A stretch of 64,000 nt of DNA from Hungatella sp. UBA5385 (GCA_002409995.1 DHOR01000030.1:62001-126000); one strand, 5' to 3'; shown: positions 16,514 through 25,797, counted from the stretch's first letter. Notes: a model not told the origin generated them from the letters alone. Numbers and translations: made by a program.

Positions 16514-17449
16514 CTATTCTCCTAACGTAGCTACCATAATCGCTTTAATGGTATGCATTCTATTCTCTGCTTCGTCAAATACAACCGTCGCATGGGCTTC
16601 AAATACCTCTTCTGTTACTTCATTGCCCTTTACTGCAGGCAGGCAATGCATAAAAATGGTTGTATCCTTTTCTGTCTTCGCCATTAATTCCTTATTCACC
16701 TGATAGGGCTTTAACATTGCCACACGTTCTGCAGCCTTGTCCTCTTCCCCCATAGAGCACCATACATCTGTATAGATTACATCAGCGCCCTTTACATCAT
16801 CTGTATTCTCTGTAAAATGAATGGCACTGCCGCTTGCATCAGCATAGCCCTGACAAAGAGTTACAAGCTCTTCCTTTGGCCACAGGCACTTTGGTGCGAG
16901 AATTGTAAAATCAACGCCCATTTTGCTCATGCCGATCATCAGGCTGTTAGCCATATTGTTGCGGCCGTCTCCTGCATAGACAAAATGAAGTCCTTTTAAA
17001 TAGCCAAAATGTTCCCTCATAGTTAATAAATCAGCTAAAATCTGTGTTGGATGATAATCATCCGTTAAACCATTCCATACAGGAACTCCTGCATATTCTG
17101 CCAGCTCTTCTACGGTTTTATGCTGAAATCCGCGGAATTCAATTCCATCGAAAATCCTTCCAAGAACTCTGGCTGTATCTGCTACACTCTCCTTATGACC
17201 CAGCTGAATATCATCTTTTCCCAGATATTCAGGATGAGCTCCCTCATCAACTGCAGCAACAACAAAAGAGCACCTGGTCCGGGTGGACGGTTTTTCAAAA
17301 ATAAGAGCTATGTTTTTGCCCTTTAAAGACTCTCCGGTGATTCCTTTTTTCTTCTTCGCCTTTAATTCAGCAGCCAGGTCAAGTAGCCCCTCAATTTCTT
17401 CCGGTGTATAATCCTTAAGTGTGATAAAATTTCTTCCTTTTAAATTCAT
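16514..17449 (-). CDS. argF: Ornithine carbamoyltransferase
   Basis: Carbamoyl phosphate + ornithine to citrulline, in arginine synthesis (or, reversed, in the arginine deiminase pathway). The carbamoyl-phosphate motif STRTRCSF (~52-59), FRGFQHKTVEELAEYAGVPVWNGLTDDYHPTQ, and FMHCLPAVKGNEVTE near the C-terminus identify the OTC and not the aspartate family. 311 residues from the ATG at 17449, which has GTGGAGG 8 bases upstream; the slightly longer frame starts with GTG inside that site. No arcA/arcC beside it, so biosynthetic argF is the better name, though arcB cannot be excluded. Confidence 0.93.
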   Translation of the reverse strand: MNLKGRNFITLKDYTPEEIEGLLDLAAELKAKKKKGITGESLKGKNIALIFEKPSTRTRCSFVVAAVDEGAHPEYLGKDDIQLGHKESVADTARVLGRIFDGIEFRGFQHKTVEELAEYAGVPVWNGLTDDYHPTQILADLLTMREHFGYLKGLHFVYAGDGRNNMANSLMIGMSKMGVDFTILAPKCLWPKEELVTLCQGYADASGSAIHFTENTDDVKGADVIYTDVWCSMGEEDKAAERVAMLKPYQVNKELMAKTEKDTTIFMHCLPAVKGNEVTEEVFEAHATVVFDEAENRMHTIKAIMVATLGE

Positions 17450-17548
17450 AAAATATTCCTCCACTTCATCTTTCTGTATTTTTATACACCATTATAGTAT
17501 AACATGCATAATCATGCAATAGTTTTCTCTTCTTTTTTTACTACCTTA

Positions 17549-18724
17549 CTATAAGGAATCACCTCTGTCAAGTAAGGGGCTCGCTGCCTCCCGGGCATGG
17601 AGCTTCTTAATAATGCGCTGAACCAGCTGATCTACTGTATAAACCTGGAATCTCTTAATTCGCAGGCGTTTTGCCAAATCCTCCAAAATAGCAAGATACA
17701 TATCTTTATAATCCCAATCTTCCTTTAATTTAAACTTTACAGCCAGCTTGGGAAACAGATCCTCTGTAAAAGCGCGATAGCCAGTTAAGGATTCCATTGT
17801 GTCCTTATCCAGAAACTCTTCCATATATATTTTAAATAATTCAAGCTCTGACATCATCTTGTCAAAATAGTAAGGCTCAGACCCCTGTGCATCAATATAA
17901 TATATACGCCCGGCTAGTCCATATAAGAACCGCTTGGCATCAAAATATCCAAGAGTCATATTTTTTCTGCTCTGTTTTTTGTCAAATTCCAGTATGCCGC
18001 CCAGATCCTGCCTTGGAGCAATGTGATAGACATTGGTTCCCTCCGGAATCTTCGTATCCTTTTCGCTGTCATACCCCCAGCCATAGATTCTTATGACAAT
18101 CACATCTTCATACCCCTTATCCAGCAATACATTGAGAGGAACATTATTAAAACCTCCCCCATCCATATAGCGTTTTCCGCCCAGCTTCTCATTCTTAAAA
18201 GCCAGAAAATAAGCGCTAGCAAGCAGCATATCCTTGACAGAGCCCGGTTCACCGCTTCTTACATCAACCGTTAATTCCTTTCTGTCTGACACGGAATAGG
18301 TGATGGCATACAGTTCTCTCTCTGAATTTCTGATCAGCTGTTCATCTCCTACCACCTCAGCTATAAGATTCTTTAAGGGAGAAATATCAAATCCTCCGCC
18401 TTTAATAATCTGCAGACCGCTGTTTAACACCTCCTGAAGATTGAGAGCCTTGAAATCCTTTTTCTTAAGGGCTTTTATGGTATCATCATTCACTGCCATA
18501 ACCTTGGAATACTCAATGTTTTTCCAGATATCCTCCGCTTTTTCCAGATCATCCATACACATCAAAGCACCATTTAAGGCTCCTACAGAAGCTCCGGCAA
18601 TTCCTTTTATCTTAACGCCTGCCTCCTTTAATGCTTTCCATGCACCAATCTGATATGCTCCCTTGGCGCCTCCGCCTTCCAGAACAATACCATATTCCTT
18701 TTCCAGATCAAGCTTTAACTCCAT
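17549..18724 (-). CDS. Patatin-like phospholipase
   Basis: Serine acyl hydrolase with a Ser-Asp dyad. Visible: oxyanion loop GIVLEGGGAKGAYQIG (~12-27), nucleophile elbow G-A-S-V-G (~44-48), and the catalytic Asp in D-G-G-G (~188). 391 residues; the C-terminal ~150 form a helical extension of unknown role (LAKRLRIKRFQVYTVDQLVQRIIKKL). No signal peptide, so cytoplasmic or membrane-surface. AAAGGAG precedes the ATG. It is a single gene, with no substrate clue in the context; lipid hydrolysis is inferred from family. Confidence 0.9.
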   Translation of the reverse strand: MELKLDLEKEYGIVLEGGGAKGAYQIGAWKALKEAGVKIKGIAGASVGALNGALMCMDDLEKAEDIWKNIEYSKVMAVNDDTIKALKKKDFKALNLQEVLNSGLQIIKGGGFDISPLKNLIAEVVGDEQLIRNSERELYAITYSVSDRKELTVDVRSGEPGSVKDMLLASAYFLAFKNEKLGGKRYMDGGGFNNVPLNVLLDKGYEDVIVIRIYGWGYDSEKDTKIPEGTNVYHIAPRQDLGGILEFDKKQSRKNMTLGYFDAKRFLYGLAGRIYYIDAQGSEPYYFDKMMSELELFKIYMEEFLDKDTMESLTGYRAFTEDLFPKLAVKFKLKEDWDYKDMYLAILEDLAKRLRIKRFQVYTVDQLVQRIIKKLHAREAASPLLDRGDSL

Positions 18725-18809
18725 ACCATTTCTCCTTTAGCGAAAAACGCAGCCAAGAAGAAAACTTCCTGCTGCGATTTTCAATGATGGATTCATGAAT
18801 CCTGTTTCT

Positions 18810-19736
18810 TTATTTTACATCCTTAGGAATCTCTGTGATAGCGGATACCAGACCTGCTAATCCCTGAATCTCTGATGGAATAATGATCTTGGTTGACTTA
18901 CCGTCTGCCACTACCTTCAGAGCTTCCAGACTCTTAATTGTCAGAACTGCCTGATCAGCACCTGCTTCACGGATCATACGAATACCTTCTGCATTGGCCT
19001 CCTGAATCTTAAGAGTAGCCTCAGCCTGACCTTCTGCTTCTTTGATTCTTTTCTCCTTTTCAGCCTCTGCACGGAGAATGGCAGCCTGCTTCTCTGCCTG
19101 CGCATCAAGAATGGCGGATTCCTTCTTACCTTCTGCAACAAGAATGGTGGATTTCTTCTCACCTTCTGCACGAAGGATGGACTCACGTCTCTCACGCTCT
19201 GCCTTCATCTGTTTCTCCATGGCATCCTGAATGGCTGCAGGAGGCATGATGTTCTTTAGCTCCACTCTATTAACCTTGATGCCCCATGGATCAGTGGCAA
19301 TATCAAGAGTTTCTCTCATCTTGGCATTAATTGTCTCTCTGGATGTAAGAGTCTGATCCAGCTCCAGGTCACCAATGATATTACGCAGTGTGGTAGCTGT
19401 CAGATTCTCAATGGCCATAATGGGATTCTCCACACCATAAGCATACAGCTTAGAATCTGTAATCTGAAAGAAAATAACCGTATCAATTCTCATGGTAACA
19501 TTATCCTTAGTGATAACTGGCTGTGGCGGGAAATCTGCTACCTGTTCTTTTAAATTCACACGTTTTGCAACTCTGTCAATGATAGGTATTTTAAAATGAA
19601 GACCTACAGACCATGTCTCCAAATAAGCTCCAAGCCGTTCTACAACAAGTGCCTGCGCCTGTGGTACAATTCTGATACAAGATGCCAGCAATGCCAGAAT
19701 AACAACCAGCAATGTTATGAATAAAATAAATCCCAT
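18810..19736 (-). CDS. SPFH/band-7 (stomatin/QmcA-like) membrane protein
   Basis: Anchored in the membrane by one N-terminal segment (~2-22), followed by the band-7 domain (VVERLGAYLETWSVGLHFKIPIIDRV ... DFPPQPVITKDNVTM), then a long Ala/Glu/Lys-rich coiled coil from ~170 to 245 made of RAEGEKK / AEGKKE-type repeats, and a C-terminal oligomerisation part (IPSEIQGLAGLVSA). The coiled-coil repeats make other frames look coding, but they are shadows. The NfeD gene is just upstream, one base apart, a classic pair. Likely role: large oligomeric membrane microdomain scaffolds that affect membrane protein quality. Confidence 0.93.
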   Translation of the reverse strand: MGFILFITLLVVILALLASCIRIVPQAQALVVERLGAYLETWSVGLHFKIPIIDRVAKRVNLKEQVADFPPQPVITKDNVTMRIDTVIFFQITDSKLYAYGVENPIMAIENLTATTLRNIIGDLELDQTLTSRETINAKMRETLDIATDPWGIKVNRVELKNIMPPAAIQDAMEKQMKAERERRESILRAEGEKKSTILVAEGKKESAILDAQAEKQAAILRAEAEKEKRIKEAEGQAEATLKIQEANAEGIRMIREAGADQAVLTIKSLEALKVVADGKSTKIIIPSEIQGLAGLVSAITEIPKDVK

Positions 19737-19737
19737 A

Positions 19738-20178
19738 CTACATCTCCTCCCGAGCTTCGCTCACAATTAATTTCACACCTTTGATGTCTTTTACTTCTAC
19801 TATAGTGCCCGGTGGATACACTTTGGCATCATCAAATGCCCGCGCTGTCCACTCCAGTCCATTTAAAACTGCTGTACCGGTTTCTTCTATATTATTCACC
19901 GTTACTGTGACTCTTGCGTGCTTTCCAACCAGACCTTCTGAGTTGGTCTTCACTGTTTTATGGTTTAAATACTTTAGTGCAAATGGTCTTGTAAAGAACA
20001 AAAGCACAAATGAAACAATTACAAACGCAGCCAACTGTATATTCCCATTTACTCCGGCAAGCGCCAGCAGAAAGCTTACCAGTGCACCTCCTGCAAACCA
20101 GATGGTGGTAAGAGCCATTGTTGCTGCTTCAATGCCCAGTAATATAACAAAAGCAAATAGCCAATAAATAGCTGTCAT
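19738..20178 (-). CDS. NfeD-family membrane protein
   Basis: A 146-residue short NfeD. Two to three hydrophobic segments (~3-25, ~29-45, ~50-68) are followed by an OB-fold C-terminal domain (~80-146: GLVGKHARVTVTVNN, NGLEWTARAFD, GTIVEVKDIKGVKLIV). It lacks the protease domain of long NfeD proteins. It is translated as a pair with the SPFH gene downstream, with only one base between; the two are thought to work together at the membrane. Confidence 0.92.
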   Translation of the reverse strand: MTAIYWLFAFVILLGIEAATMALTTIWFAGGALVSFLLALAGVNGNIQLAAFVIVSFVLLFFTRPFALKYLNHKTVKTNSEGLVGKHARVTVTVNNIEETGTAVLNGLEWTARAFDDAKVYPPGTIVEVKDIKGVKLIVSEAREEM

Positions 20179-20291
20179 CTTATCTTTCCCCTTCCTATGT
20201 CAGTATCGACAAAGCTGCCAGACAATACTACTATTTGACATTATCATACTATATTTTCAGACATTTCACAAGATCTGTGTCAATAAAAACC

Positions 20292-21089
20292 TTACGATTT
20301 CCTGTCACTTACGAAACGACGCTGTCTTGCTGTCTCAAACATCAGTACTGACGCTGCCACTGCTGCATTTAAGGATTCCACTTCCCCCTTCATAGGTATT
20401 TTTATAAAACAGTCTGCCATAGAAGCAATTTCCTCTGTTAATCCGTTGGCTTCATTGCCAATTAAAAACCCTGTGTTATCATTATAATCCTCTTTTTCGT
20501 AATTATTCCTGCCATCTAAATGTGCAGCAAAAAGCCGGACCCCCTGACTCTTAATTTTCTCCAGAGTCCCCTTTAAATCTGATGTATAGATAAATGGCAC
20601 ACGGCAAATGGAACCCATGGTAGAGCGAATCACTTTCGGATTATAGATATCTGCAGTAGTATCATTCATGATGACTCCAGTAATGCCGGCACCTTCTCCT
20701 GCCCTTAGAATAGTCCCCAGATTCCCAGGGTCCTGAACAGTCTCCAGTATCATTAAAAATGCTGGTCCAGGCTGATTTAATATATCCTCAATGGTATAGG
20801 AATACTGCTTCACAAGCGCCAGAATCCCCTGGGGTGACTGGGTATCAGCCATTGTTTTAAATACATCATCACTGACTGTCTCATAACGAAAGCCTTCTAC
20901 CAGACTTCTGTGAGTTTTCTCTTTTAAAAAGCTTTCCGAAACAAATACAGAATCTATTCTGTCTGCAGGCAGCTCTTTAAACATTCGAAGACCCTCTGCT
21001 GCAAAAAGCCCGGTTTCTTTTCTTGCCTTTGATTTTTTCATCAGGTTCATCACCTGTTTTACTTTTCCATTTGCACTGCTGGTTATCAT
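20292..21089 (-). CDS. TrmH/SpoU-family RNA 2'-O-methyltransferase
   Basis: SAM-dependent methyltransferase with a trefoil-knot fold. The N-terminal substrate-binding domain (~1-95) begins ITSSANGKVKQVMNLMKKSKARKETGLFAAEG; the SpoU motifs are VQDPGNLGTILRAGEGAGI (~125-143), IGNEANGL (~210-217) and IPMKGEVESLNAAVAASVLMFE (~227-248). Target (23S rRNA or tRNA) cannot be read. The ATG at 21089 is chosen because GGTGAGG precedes it; an upstream in-frame GTG overlaps the nadE stop. It is coupled to nadE. Confidence 0.93.
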   Translation of the reverse strand: MITSSANGKVKQVMNLMKKSKARKETGLFAAEGLRMFKELPADRIDSVFVSESFLKEKTHRSLVEGFRYETVSDDVFKTMADTQSPQGILALVKQYSYTIEDILNQPGPAFLMILETVQDPGNLGTILRAGEGAGITGVIMNDTTADIYNPKVIRSTMGSICRVPFIYTSDLKGTLEKIKSQGVRLFAAHLDGRNNYEKEDYNDNTGFLIGNEANGLTEEIASMADCFIKIPMKGEVESLNAAVAASVLMFETARQRRFVSDRKS

Positions 21090-21097
21090 CTCATTCC

Positions 21098-23017
21098 TCA
21101 CCTGTTTTCTAAATTATCCAATTCCTCCAGCCATGCACGGCTTGCTGCATCGCTTGGCATCCGCAAATCTCCCCTTGGAGATACAGATACGGAGCCTACC
21201 TTAGGTCCATCAGGCAGACAGGAACGTTTAAACTGCTGGCTGAAGAATCTTCGGTAGAATGTTTTAAGCCATTTTAATATGATTTCCTTATCATATCTTC
21301 CATCAAAAGCCAGAACTGCCATACGATAGATTTTAGCAGGTCTGTATCCACGGCGGAGCATCTGATATAAGAAGAAGTCATGAAGCTCATAAGGTCCTAC
21401 CAGATCCTCTGTCTTCTGGGCTATCTCTCCCTTTTCAGGAGGCAGAAGCTCAGGGCTCACAGGGGTATCTAAGATATCAAGAAGCACCTTCTGAAGCTCC
21501 TCTTCATTACATATATCTGCGTAATACTGTACCAGATGGCGGACCAGTGTTTTAGGCACAGATGCATTGACTCCATACATGGACATATGATCACCATTAT
21601 AGGTAGCCCAGCCTAAAGCAAGCTCAGACATATCACCTGTACCAATGACCATTCCATTTAATTGATTAGCAATATCCATGAGAACCTGGGTTCTCTCTCT
21701 TGCCTGTGCATTTTCATAGGTAACGTCACGAATCTCAGGATCATGTCCAATATCCCGGAAATGAATCATTACCGCCTCTTTAATATCCACCTCAGACAGC
21801 TGTGCCCCCAGCTTCTCAGTCAGGAGACATGCATTCTGATAGGTTCTGTCTGTTGTTCCAAAGCACGGCATAGTCACTGCATGAATTCTATCTCTTGGAT
21901 ATTCCAGCATATCAAATGCCCGAACTGCTACAAGAAGTGCCAGAGTAGAATCCAGTCCACCTGAAATACCGATAACTGCATCGCGGCAGCCTGTATGGAA
22001 AATCCTTTTCTTAAGGCCTAAAGCCTGTATGGTTAAAATCTCTTCACAACGTCTGTTTCTCTCTTCTATATTGTCAGGAACAAAAGGCATGGAGTCTATA
22101 AAACGTTTCAGCTTCAGCTCTTCTATATTAAGGCTGAAAGGAACCATCACATAATCTGCTGCTTCTGAAGCAGGAAATGTGGACATTCGTCTCCGCTCAT
22201 TGTTAATTCTCTGTAAATCCAGATCAGCATATATAGTTTCATTGGTAAAACGTTTTGATTCTGCTAATAGATTGCCATCCTCAGTGATCAGATTCTGCCC
22301 TCCAAACACAAGGTCCTGGGTGCTTTCCCCCTCACCTGCATTTGCATAAACATAACCGCATACAAGGCTGGCAGAATGACCTGTAATCAGGCTTCTTCTG
22401 TAGGCTGCCTTACCTGTTGTCTCATCGCTGGCAGAACAGTTGACTATTACGGTTGCGCCTGCCACTGCATGGCTGATGGAAGGAGTGCATGGCACCCAGG
22501 CGTCCTCACAAATCTCTGCTGCAATTACTAGCCCAGGCATATTCTCACAGGAAAAGAGAATATTAGTACCCATGGGAAAAGTCTGTCCCTCCCATTCCAC
22601 CATAACAGGTTTTTCATTGCCAGGTTCAAAATACCGCAGCTCATAAAACTCAGAATAATTAGGAATATTCTTCTTTGGAACAATGCCAAGGACTCTTCCG
22701 TTCTGAATTGCAACAGCTGCATTATACAGCTTGCTGCCCCGCTGCCAGGGCATGCCAAGAAATACTACCATGTCCATTCCTATAGAAGCCTTCAGTATCT
22801 CTTTTAATGCCTCTTTTGCTCTAAAATGAAGAGCATCCTGTCCAAACAAATCGCCGCATGTATAAGCAGTTACAGCAAGCTCTGGAAACACCATAAGCTT
22901 TGTCTGTCTGGCTGCTCCTTCCTTCATAAGCTTAATAATCTGAGTCTCATTATAAGCAGGGTCTGCCACTGCCACATCAGGAGTTGCCGCTGCAACCCGA
23001 ATAAATCCATCTTTCAT
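21098..23017 (-). CDS. nadE: Glutamine-dependent NAD+ synthetase
   Basis: Last step of NAD synthesis: amidation of deamido-NAD with ammonia from glutamine. 639 residues, the two-domain form. N-terminal nitrilase-like glutaminase (~1-280) with the Glu in FPELAVTAYT, and the Cys in AAEICEDAWVP; C-terminal synthetase (~320-639) with the PP-loop GISGGLDSTLALL and MADIANQL..GTGDMSELALGWATYNGDHMS type residues (here GTGDMSELALGW). GGAG before the ATG. The methyltransferase gene follows with overlap of a possible GTG start; the pairing has no known metabolic link. Confidence 0.96.
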   Translation of the reverse strand: MKDGFIRVAAATPDVAVADPAYNETQIIKLMKEGAARQTKLMVFPELAVTAYTCGDLFGQDALHFRAKEALKEILKASIGMDMVVFLGMPWQRGSKLYNAAVAIQNGRVLGIVPKKNIPNYSEFYELRYFEPGNEKPVMVEWEGQTFPMGTNILFSCENMPGLVIAAEICEDAWVPCTPSISHAVAGATVIVNCSASDETTGKAAYRRSLITGHSASLVCGYVYANAGEGESTQDLVFGGQNLITEDGNLLAESKRFTNETIYADLDLQRINNERRRMSTFPASEAADYVMVPFSLNIEELKLKRFIDSMPFVPDNIEERNRRCEEILTIQALGLKKRIFHTGCRDAVIGISGGLDSTLALLVAVRAFDMLEYPRDRIHAVTMPCFGTTDRTYQNACLLTEKLGAQLSEVDIKEAVMIHFRDIGHDPEIRDVTYENAQARERTQVLMDIANQLNGMVIGTGDMSELALGWATYNGDHMSMYGVNASVPKTLVRHLVQYYADICNEEELQKVLLDILDTPVSPELLPPEKGEIAQKTEDLVGPYELHDFFLYQMLRRGYRPAKIYRMAVLAFDGRYDKEIILKWLKTFYRRFFSQQFKRSCLPDGPKVGSVSVSPRGDLRMPSDAASRAWLEELDNLENR

Positions 23018-23041
23018 CGCTCTATCTCCTGTTCGTTCTTA

Positions 23042-24391
23042 TTATGACTTAGGAAGCCATTTTGCCTTAAGTGTATAAACAATATCCATCAGCATTGTGG
23101 TTGTCCATGTAATGGGATAACACCACATAACAGCCACAAAGCTTGGGAAAAATGGCATTAAAAGATTGATATAGATCATACGCAGAATACACATATTACC
23201 AACACCAATCAGCATGGATACCATAGTTCTGCCGCTTCCCCGAATGGTCCCCATTAAAATCTGGTGAATTGCCAGAGTCCAGTAAAAGGGAAGAAGCACC
23301 TTCATGGTCTCAATACCATAGTAGATTACATTTTCATCAGGGGAAAATATTCTTAATATCTTCTCAGCATTTGGAAAGAGAATGAAGGCAATTAATACTG
23401 TATAGCTTAAGCTGATGGCAATCCCCTGAAACACACCCTGCTTTACCCGTTTTTCCTGTTTGGCTCCTATATTTTGTCCTGTAAAGGTGGTTGCAGCCAT
23501 ACAGAAGCTCTGTAATGGAAGCATTGCAAAACCGTCCACCTTACCATAAGCGCCATACCCTGCCATAGCAGCTGCGCCGAAACCGTTAATATTAGCCTGT
23601 ACAATAACATTTGACAGGGAAATAATGGACTGCTGAATTCCGCTTGGAATTCCAAGCTTTAGAATACGTTTCATCATCCGTCGGTCAATTCTTATTTTAG
23701 AGGGAATCAAACGGTATATATCATCTGTTTTTATCAGCGTATGAACAACCAGAACTGCCGATACTCCCTGAGCAATAACAGTTGCATAGCCCACTCCGGG
23801 TGTTCCCATTTGAAAAACAATAACAAAAACCAGGTCCAAAACCACATTGACAAGTGATGAAATTATCAGATAATAAAGAGGGCGTTTGGAGTCTCCCACT
23901 GCCCGCAGCACCCCGGCTCCCATATTGTATACCAGATTAAAAAGAGAACCACAGAAAAAGATTCGCAGATAGGATACAGAATTAGGCATTACCTCCTCCG
24001 GTGTGCCCATCCATTCCAGAATTAAAGGGGAAAGAATTACTCCTATAACTATAAGTGCAGCACCTCCGATGAGGCTTAATGCCATACAGGTATGGACAGC
24101 CCAGTGAAGCTTCTGCTCATCTTTTGCTCCATAATACTGAGATATAATAACGCCTGCTCCTGTTGCAATTCCCATAAACATTCCGATGATAAGATTGATT
24201 AAGGAGTTGCTGGAGCCTACTGCTGCCAGCGCTTCACTTCCTATAAAGTTACCGACTACAATAGAGTCCACGGTGTTGTACATCTGTTGGAATAGATTCC
24301 CAACAAGAAGCGGCATGGAAAATATTAACAATTGTTTCCATATTACCCCTTCAGTCATTGCCACCAGTTTTGTCTTCTGTTTTAATTCCAC
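23042..24391 (-). CDS. MATE-family efflux transporter
   Basis: 449 residues, about 12 membrane segments in two related halves; N-terminal landmarks SMPLLVGNLFQQMYNTVDSIVVGNFIGSEALAAVGSS and the mid-protein counterpart LGIPSGIQQSIISLSNVIVQANINGFG are typical of the MATE subgroup of Clostridia. Na+- or H+-driven export of drugs or metabolites; substrate unknown. Start is GTG at 24391 with GGGAGG upstream. It is 24 bases from nadE on the same strand, and divergent from the Rrf2 gene. Confidence 0.93.
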   Translation of the reverse strand: MELKQKTKLVAMTEGVIWKQLLIFSMPLLVGNLFQQMYNTVDSIVVGNFIGSEALAAVGSSNSLINLIIGMFMGIATGAGVIISQYYGAKDEQKLHWAVHTCMALSLIGGAALIVIGVILSPLILEWMGTPEEVMPNSVSYLRIFFCGSLFNLVYNMGAGVLRAVGDSKRPLYYLIISSLVNVVLDLVFVIVFQMGTPGVGYATVIAQGVSAVLVVHTLIKTDDIYRLIPSKIRIDRRMMKRILKLGIPSGIQQSIISLSNVIVQANINGFGAAAMAGYGAYGKVDGFAMLPLQSFCMAATTFTGQNIGAKQEKRVKQGVFQGIAISLSYTVLIAFILFPNAEKILRIFSPDENVIYYGIETMKVLLPFYWTLAIHQILMGTIRGSGRTMVSMLIGVGNMCILRMIYINLLMPFFPSFVAVMWCYPITWTTTMLMDIVYTLKAKWLPKS

Positions 24392-24465
24392 AAATAATCC
24401 TCCCTGTATTTCTCCTGAAGTTCTACCATATTTACCAATGAAATTAGTATACCTCGAAACGGAAA

Positions 24466-24511
24466 ATCTAACAAGCCCTTTGATTTTTATCTAACAAGCC
24501 CTTTGATTTTT
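24466..24511. repeat. Perfect 23-bp tandem duplication beside a promoter
   Basis: Two identical head-to-tail copies of a 23-bp unit (24466-24488 and 24489-24511; core CTAACAAGCCCTTTGATTTTT) lie between the divergent MATE and Rrf2 genes, ending 4 bases before the -35 of the Rrf2 promoter. Either a regulator site repeated about two helical turns apart or a recent slip duplication. Confidence 0.85.
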
Positions 24512-24515
24512 ACGG

Positions 24516-24544
24516 TTTACTTTTTCTCCCAAATCGTGTAATAT
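24516..24544 (+). promoter_or_regulatory. Promoter of the Rrf2 gene
   Basis: TTTACT at 24516-24521 and TAATAT at 24539-24544 with 17-bp spacing, ~45 bases before the Rrf2 ATG and directly after the 23-bp duplication. Confidence 0.5.
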
Positions 24545-24588
24545 ATTTATATCCTACTAAACCGATAAGAATTATAGGAGGAACTCTT

Positions 24589-25029
24589 ATGGCAATGAAA
24601 ATTTCTACCAAAGGAAGGTATGCTCTTCGAATGATGCTGGAATTTGCCCTGCATCCGGGAGAATGTACAAAAATCAATCAGGTTGCTGAGCGTCAGGGCA
24701 TATCCGATAAGTATCTGGAGCAGATCGTAACTATATTAAGCAGAGCCGGTTATGTGAAAAGCATGCGGGGTGCTCAGGGCGGCTATTATCTGACTAAAGA
24801 TCCGTCAGAATATACAGTGGGCATGATACTCCGTCTTACAGAGGGTAATCTGGCCCCAGTGGCATGTATGGAAGATGATACCAATCTCTGCAGCCGTTCC
24901 GGTATTTGCGCTACATTAATGGTTTGGGAACAGTTAGATGAGGCTATTAATAATGTAGTGGATCATATCACACTTGCCGATCTGGTGGAAGAACAGAAAA
25001 TTAAGGATGGCTGTTGTCATGATACATGA
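24589..25029 (+). CDS. Rrf2-family regulator with IscR-like cysteines
   Basis: A 146-residue regulator. Winged helix at ~1-80 (STKGRYALRMMLEFALHP, QGISDKYLEQIVTILSRAGYVKSMRGAQGGY with the wing). Three cysteines follow in VACMEDDTNLCSRSGICAT (C-x7-C-x5-C), the place where IscR and related sensors bind a 2Fe-2S cluster. GGAGG is 7 bases before the ATG. In other Firmicutes, relatives precede iscS/nifS; here the next gene is tcdA, with an 11-base overlap. It probably senses Fe-S or cysteine status; target genes are not in this window. Confidence 0.92.
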   Translation: MAMKISTKGRYALRMMLEFALHPGECTKINQVAERQGISDKYLEQIVTILSRAGYVKSMRGAQGGYYLTKDPSEYTVGMILRLTEGNLAPVACMEDDTNLCSRSGICATLMVWEQLDEAINNVVDHITLADLVEEQKIKDGCCHDT

Positions 25030-25738
25030 ATTTTCAAGAAGTGAACTGCTGTTAGGCACCGAGAATCTGGAAAAACTGGCAGAATCTACTGTTGCCGTAT
25101 TTGGTGCAGGCGGTGTTGGCTCCCATTGTATAGAAGCTCTGGCACGTGCAGGAATTGGCCGGTTGATTTTGGTGGACAACGATACTGTTTCTCTCACTAA
25201 TATTAACAGGCAGAGCATTGCCTATCACAGTACAGTTGGGCAATATAAAACTCATATTATGAAAAGCCGGATTGAAGATATTAATCCCAGAGCACAGGTA
25301 TTCACCATAGAATCCTTTGTCCTTCCGGATAATTTAGTGTCTCTTTTGGAAGCTTTCGAGGGAACTATTGATTATATTGTAGATGCAATTGATACCGTAG
25401 CTGCCAAGCTGGCGCTGGTTGAATATGCACAAGAACGCTCTATTCCCATTATAGCTTCTATGGGTACAGGCAATAAGCTTCATGCTGAATTGTTTGAAAT
25501 TACAGATATATCTAAAACCTCAGTCTGCCCTCTCTGTAAGGTTATGCGAAGAGAGTTAAAGAAGAGGGAAATCTATCATTTGAAGGTGCTCTATTCTAAG
25601 GAAGAGCCCCTTAAACCTATGGTAGAAAGCGAAGAAAACACTTCCAAGCGAATGACTCCTGGAAGTGTATCCTTTGTTCCACCTGTTGCAGGACTGCTGA
25701 TTGCAGGGGAAGTTGTACGGGATATTCTTGATATTTAA
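25019..25738 (+). CDS. tcdA: tRNA threonylcarbamoyladenosine dehydratase
   Basis: E1-like (ThiF/MoeB/HesA) enzyme that with ATP turns t6A37 of tRNA into its cyclic form. 239 residues from the ATG at 25019 (MIHEFSRSELLLGTENL), which lies inside the end of the Rrf2 gene; longer upstream starts would add foreign residues. Nucleotide motif FGAGGVGSHCIEALARAGIG (~28-47), DNDTVSLTNINRQ (~53-65), and C-P-L-C in TSVCPLCKVMRREL, then the family-typical SVSFVPPVAGL. The TcdA sequence around INRQ and SMGTGNK fits this family better than ThiF. In many genomes it pairs with a CsdA-type cysteine desulfurase. Confidence 0.93.
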   Translation: MIHEFSRSELLLGTENLEKLAESTVAVFGAGGVGSHCIEALARAGIGRLILVDNDTVSLTNINRQSIAYHSTVGQYKTHIMKSRIEDINPRAQVFTIESFVLPDNLVSLLEAFEGTIDYIVDAIDTVAAKLALVEYAQERSIPIIASMGTGNKLHAELFEITDISKTSVCPLCKVMRRELKKREIYHLKVLYSKEEPLKPMVESEENTSKRMTPGSVSFVPPVAGLLIAGEVVRDILDI

Positions 25739-25783
25739 AAATGGGGTTCGACCCTTTAATGCAAAGGGTCGAACCCCATTTTT
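25737..25783. terminator. Bidirectional terminator, 21-bp perfect stem
   Basis: Perfect 21-bp stem (25737-25757 with 25763-25783) around AATGC, flanked by A- and T-runs. It separates the convergent tcdA (+) and the sodium symporter gene (-). Confidence 0.95.
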
Positions 25784-25797
25784 AAATGTTCAAACAA

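Noticed and set aside
18974..19195. Arg-rich minus-strand frame of 73 residues inside the SPFH gene
   Set aside because: Shifted frame over the repetitive Ala/Glu/Lys coiled coil; the repeats keep alternate frames open.
25741..25783. Resemblance to a tRNA T-arm (GGTTCGA...TCGAACC)
   Set aside because: It is part of a perfect 21-bp inverted repeat with A/T-runs; there is no acceptor stem, D-arm or anticodon arm. It is a terminator.
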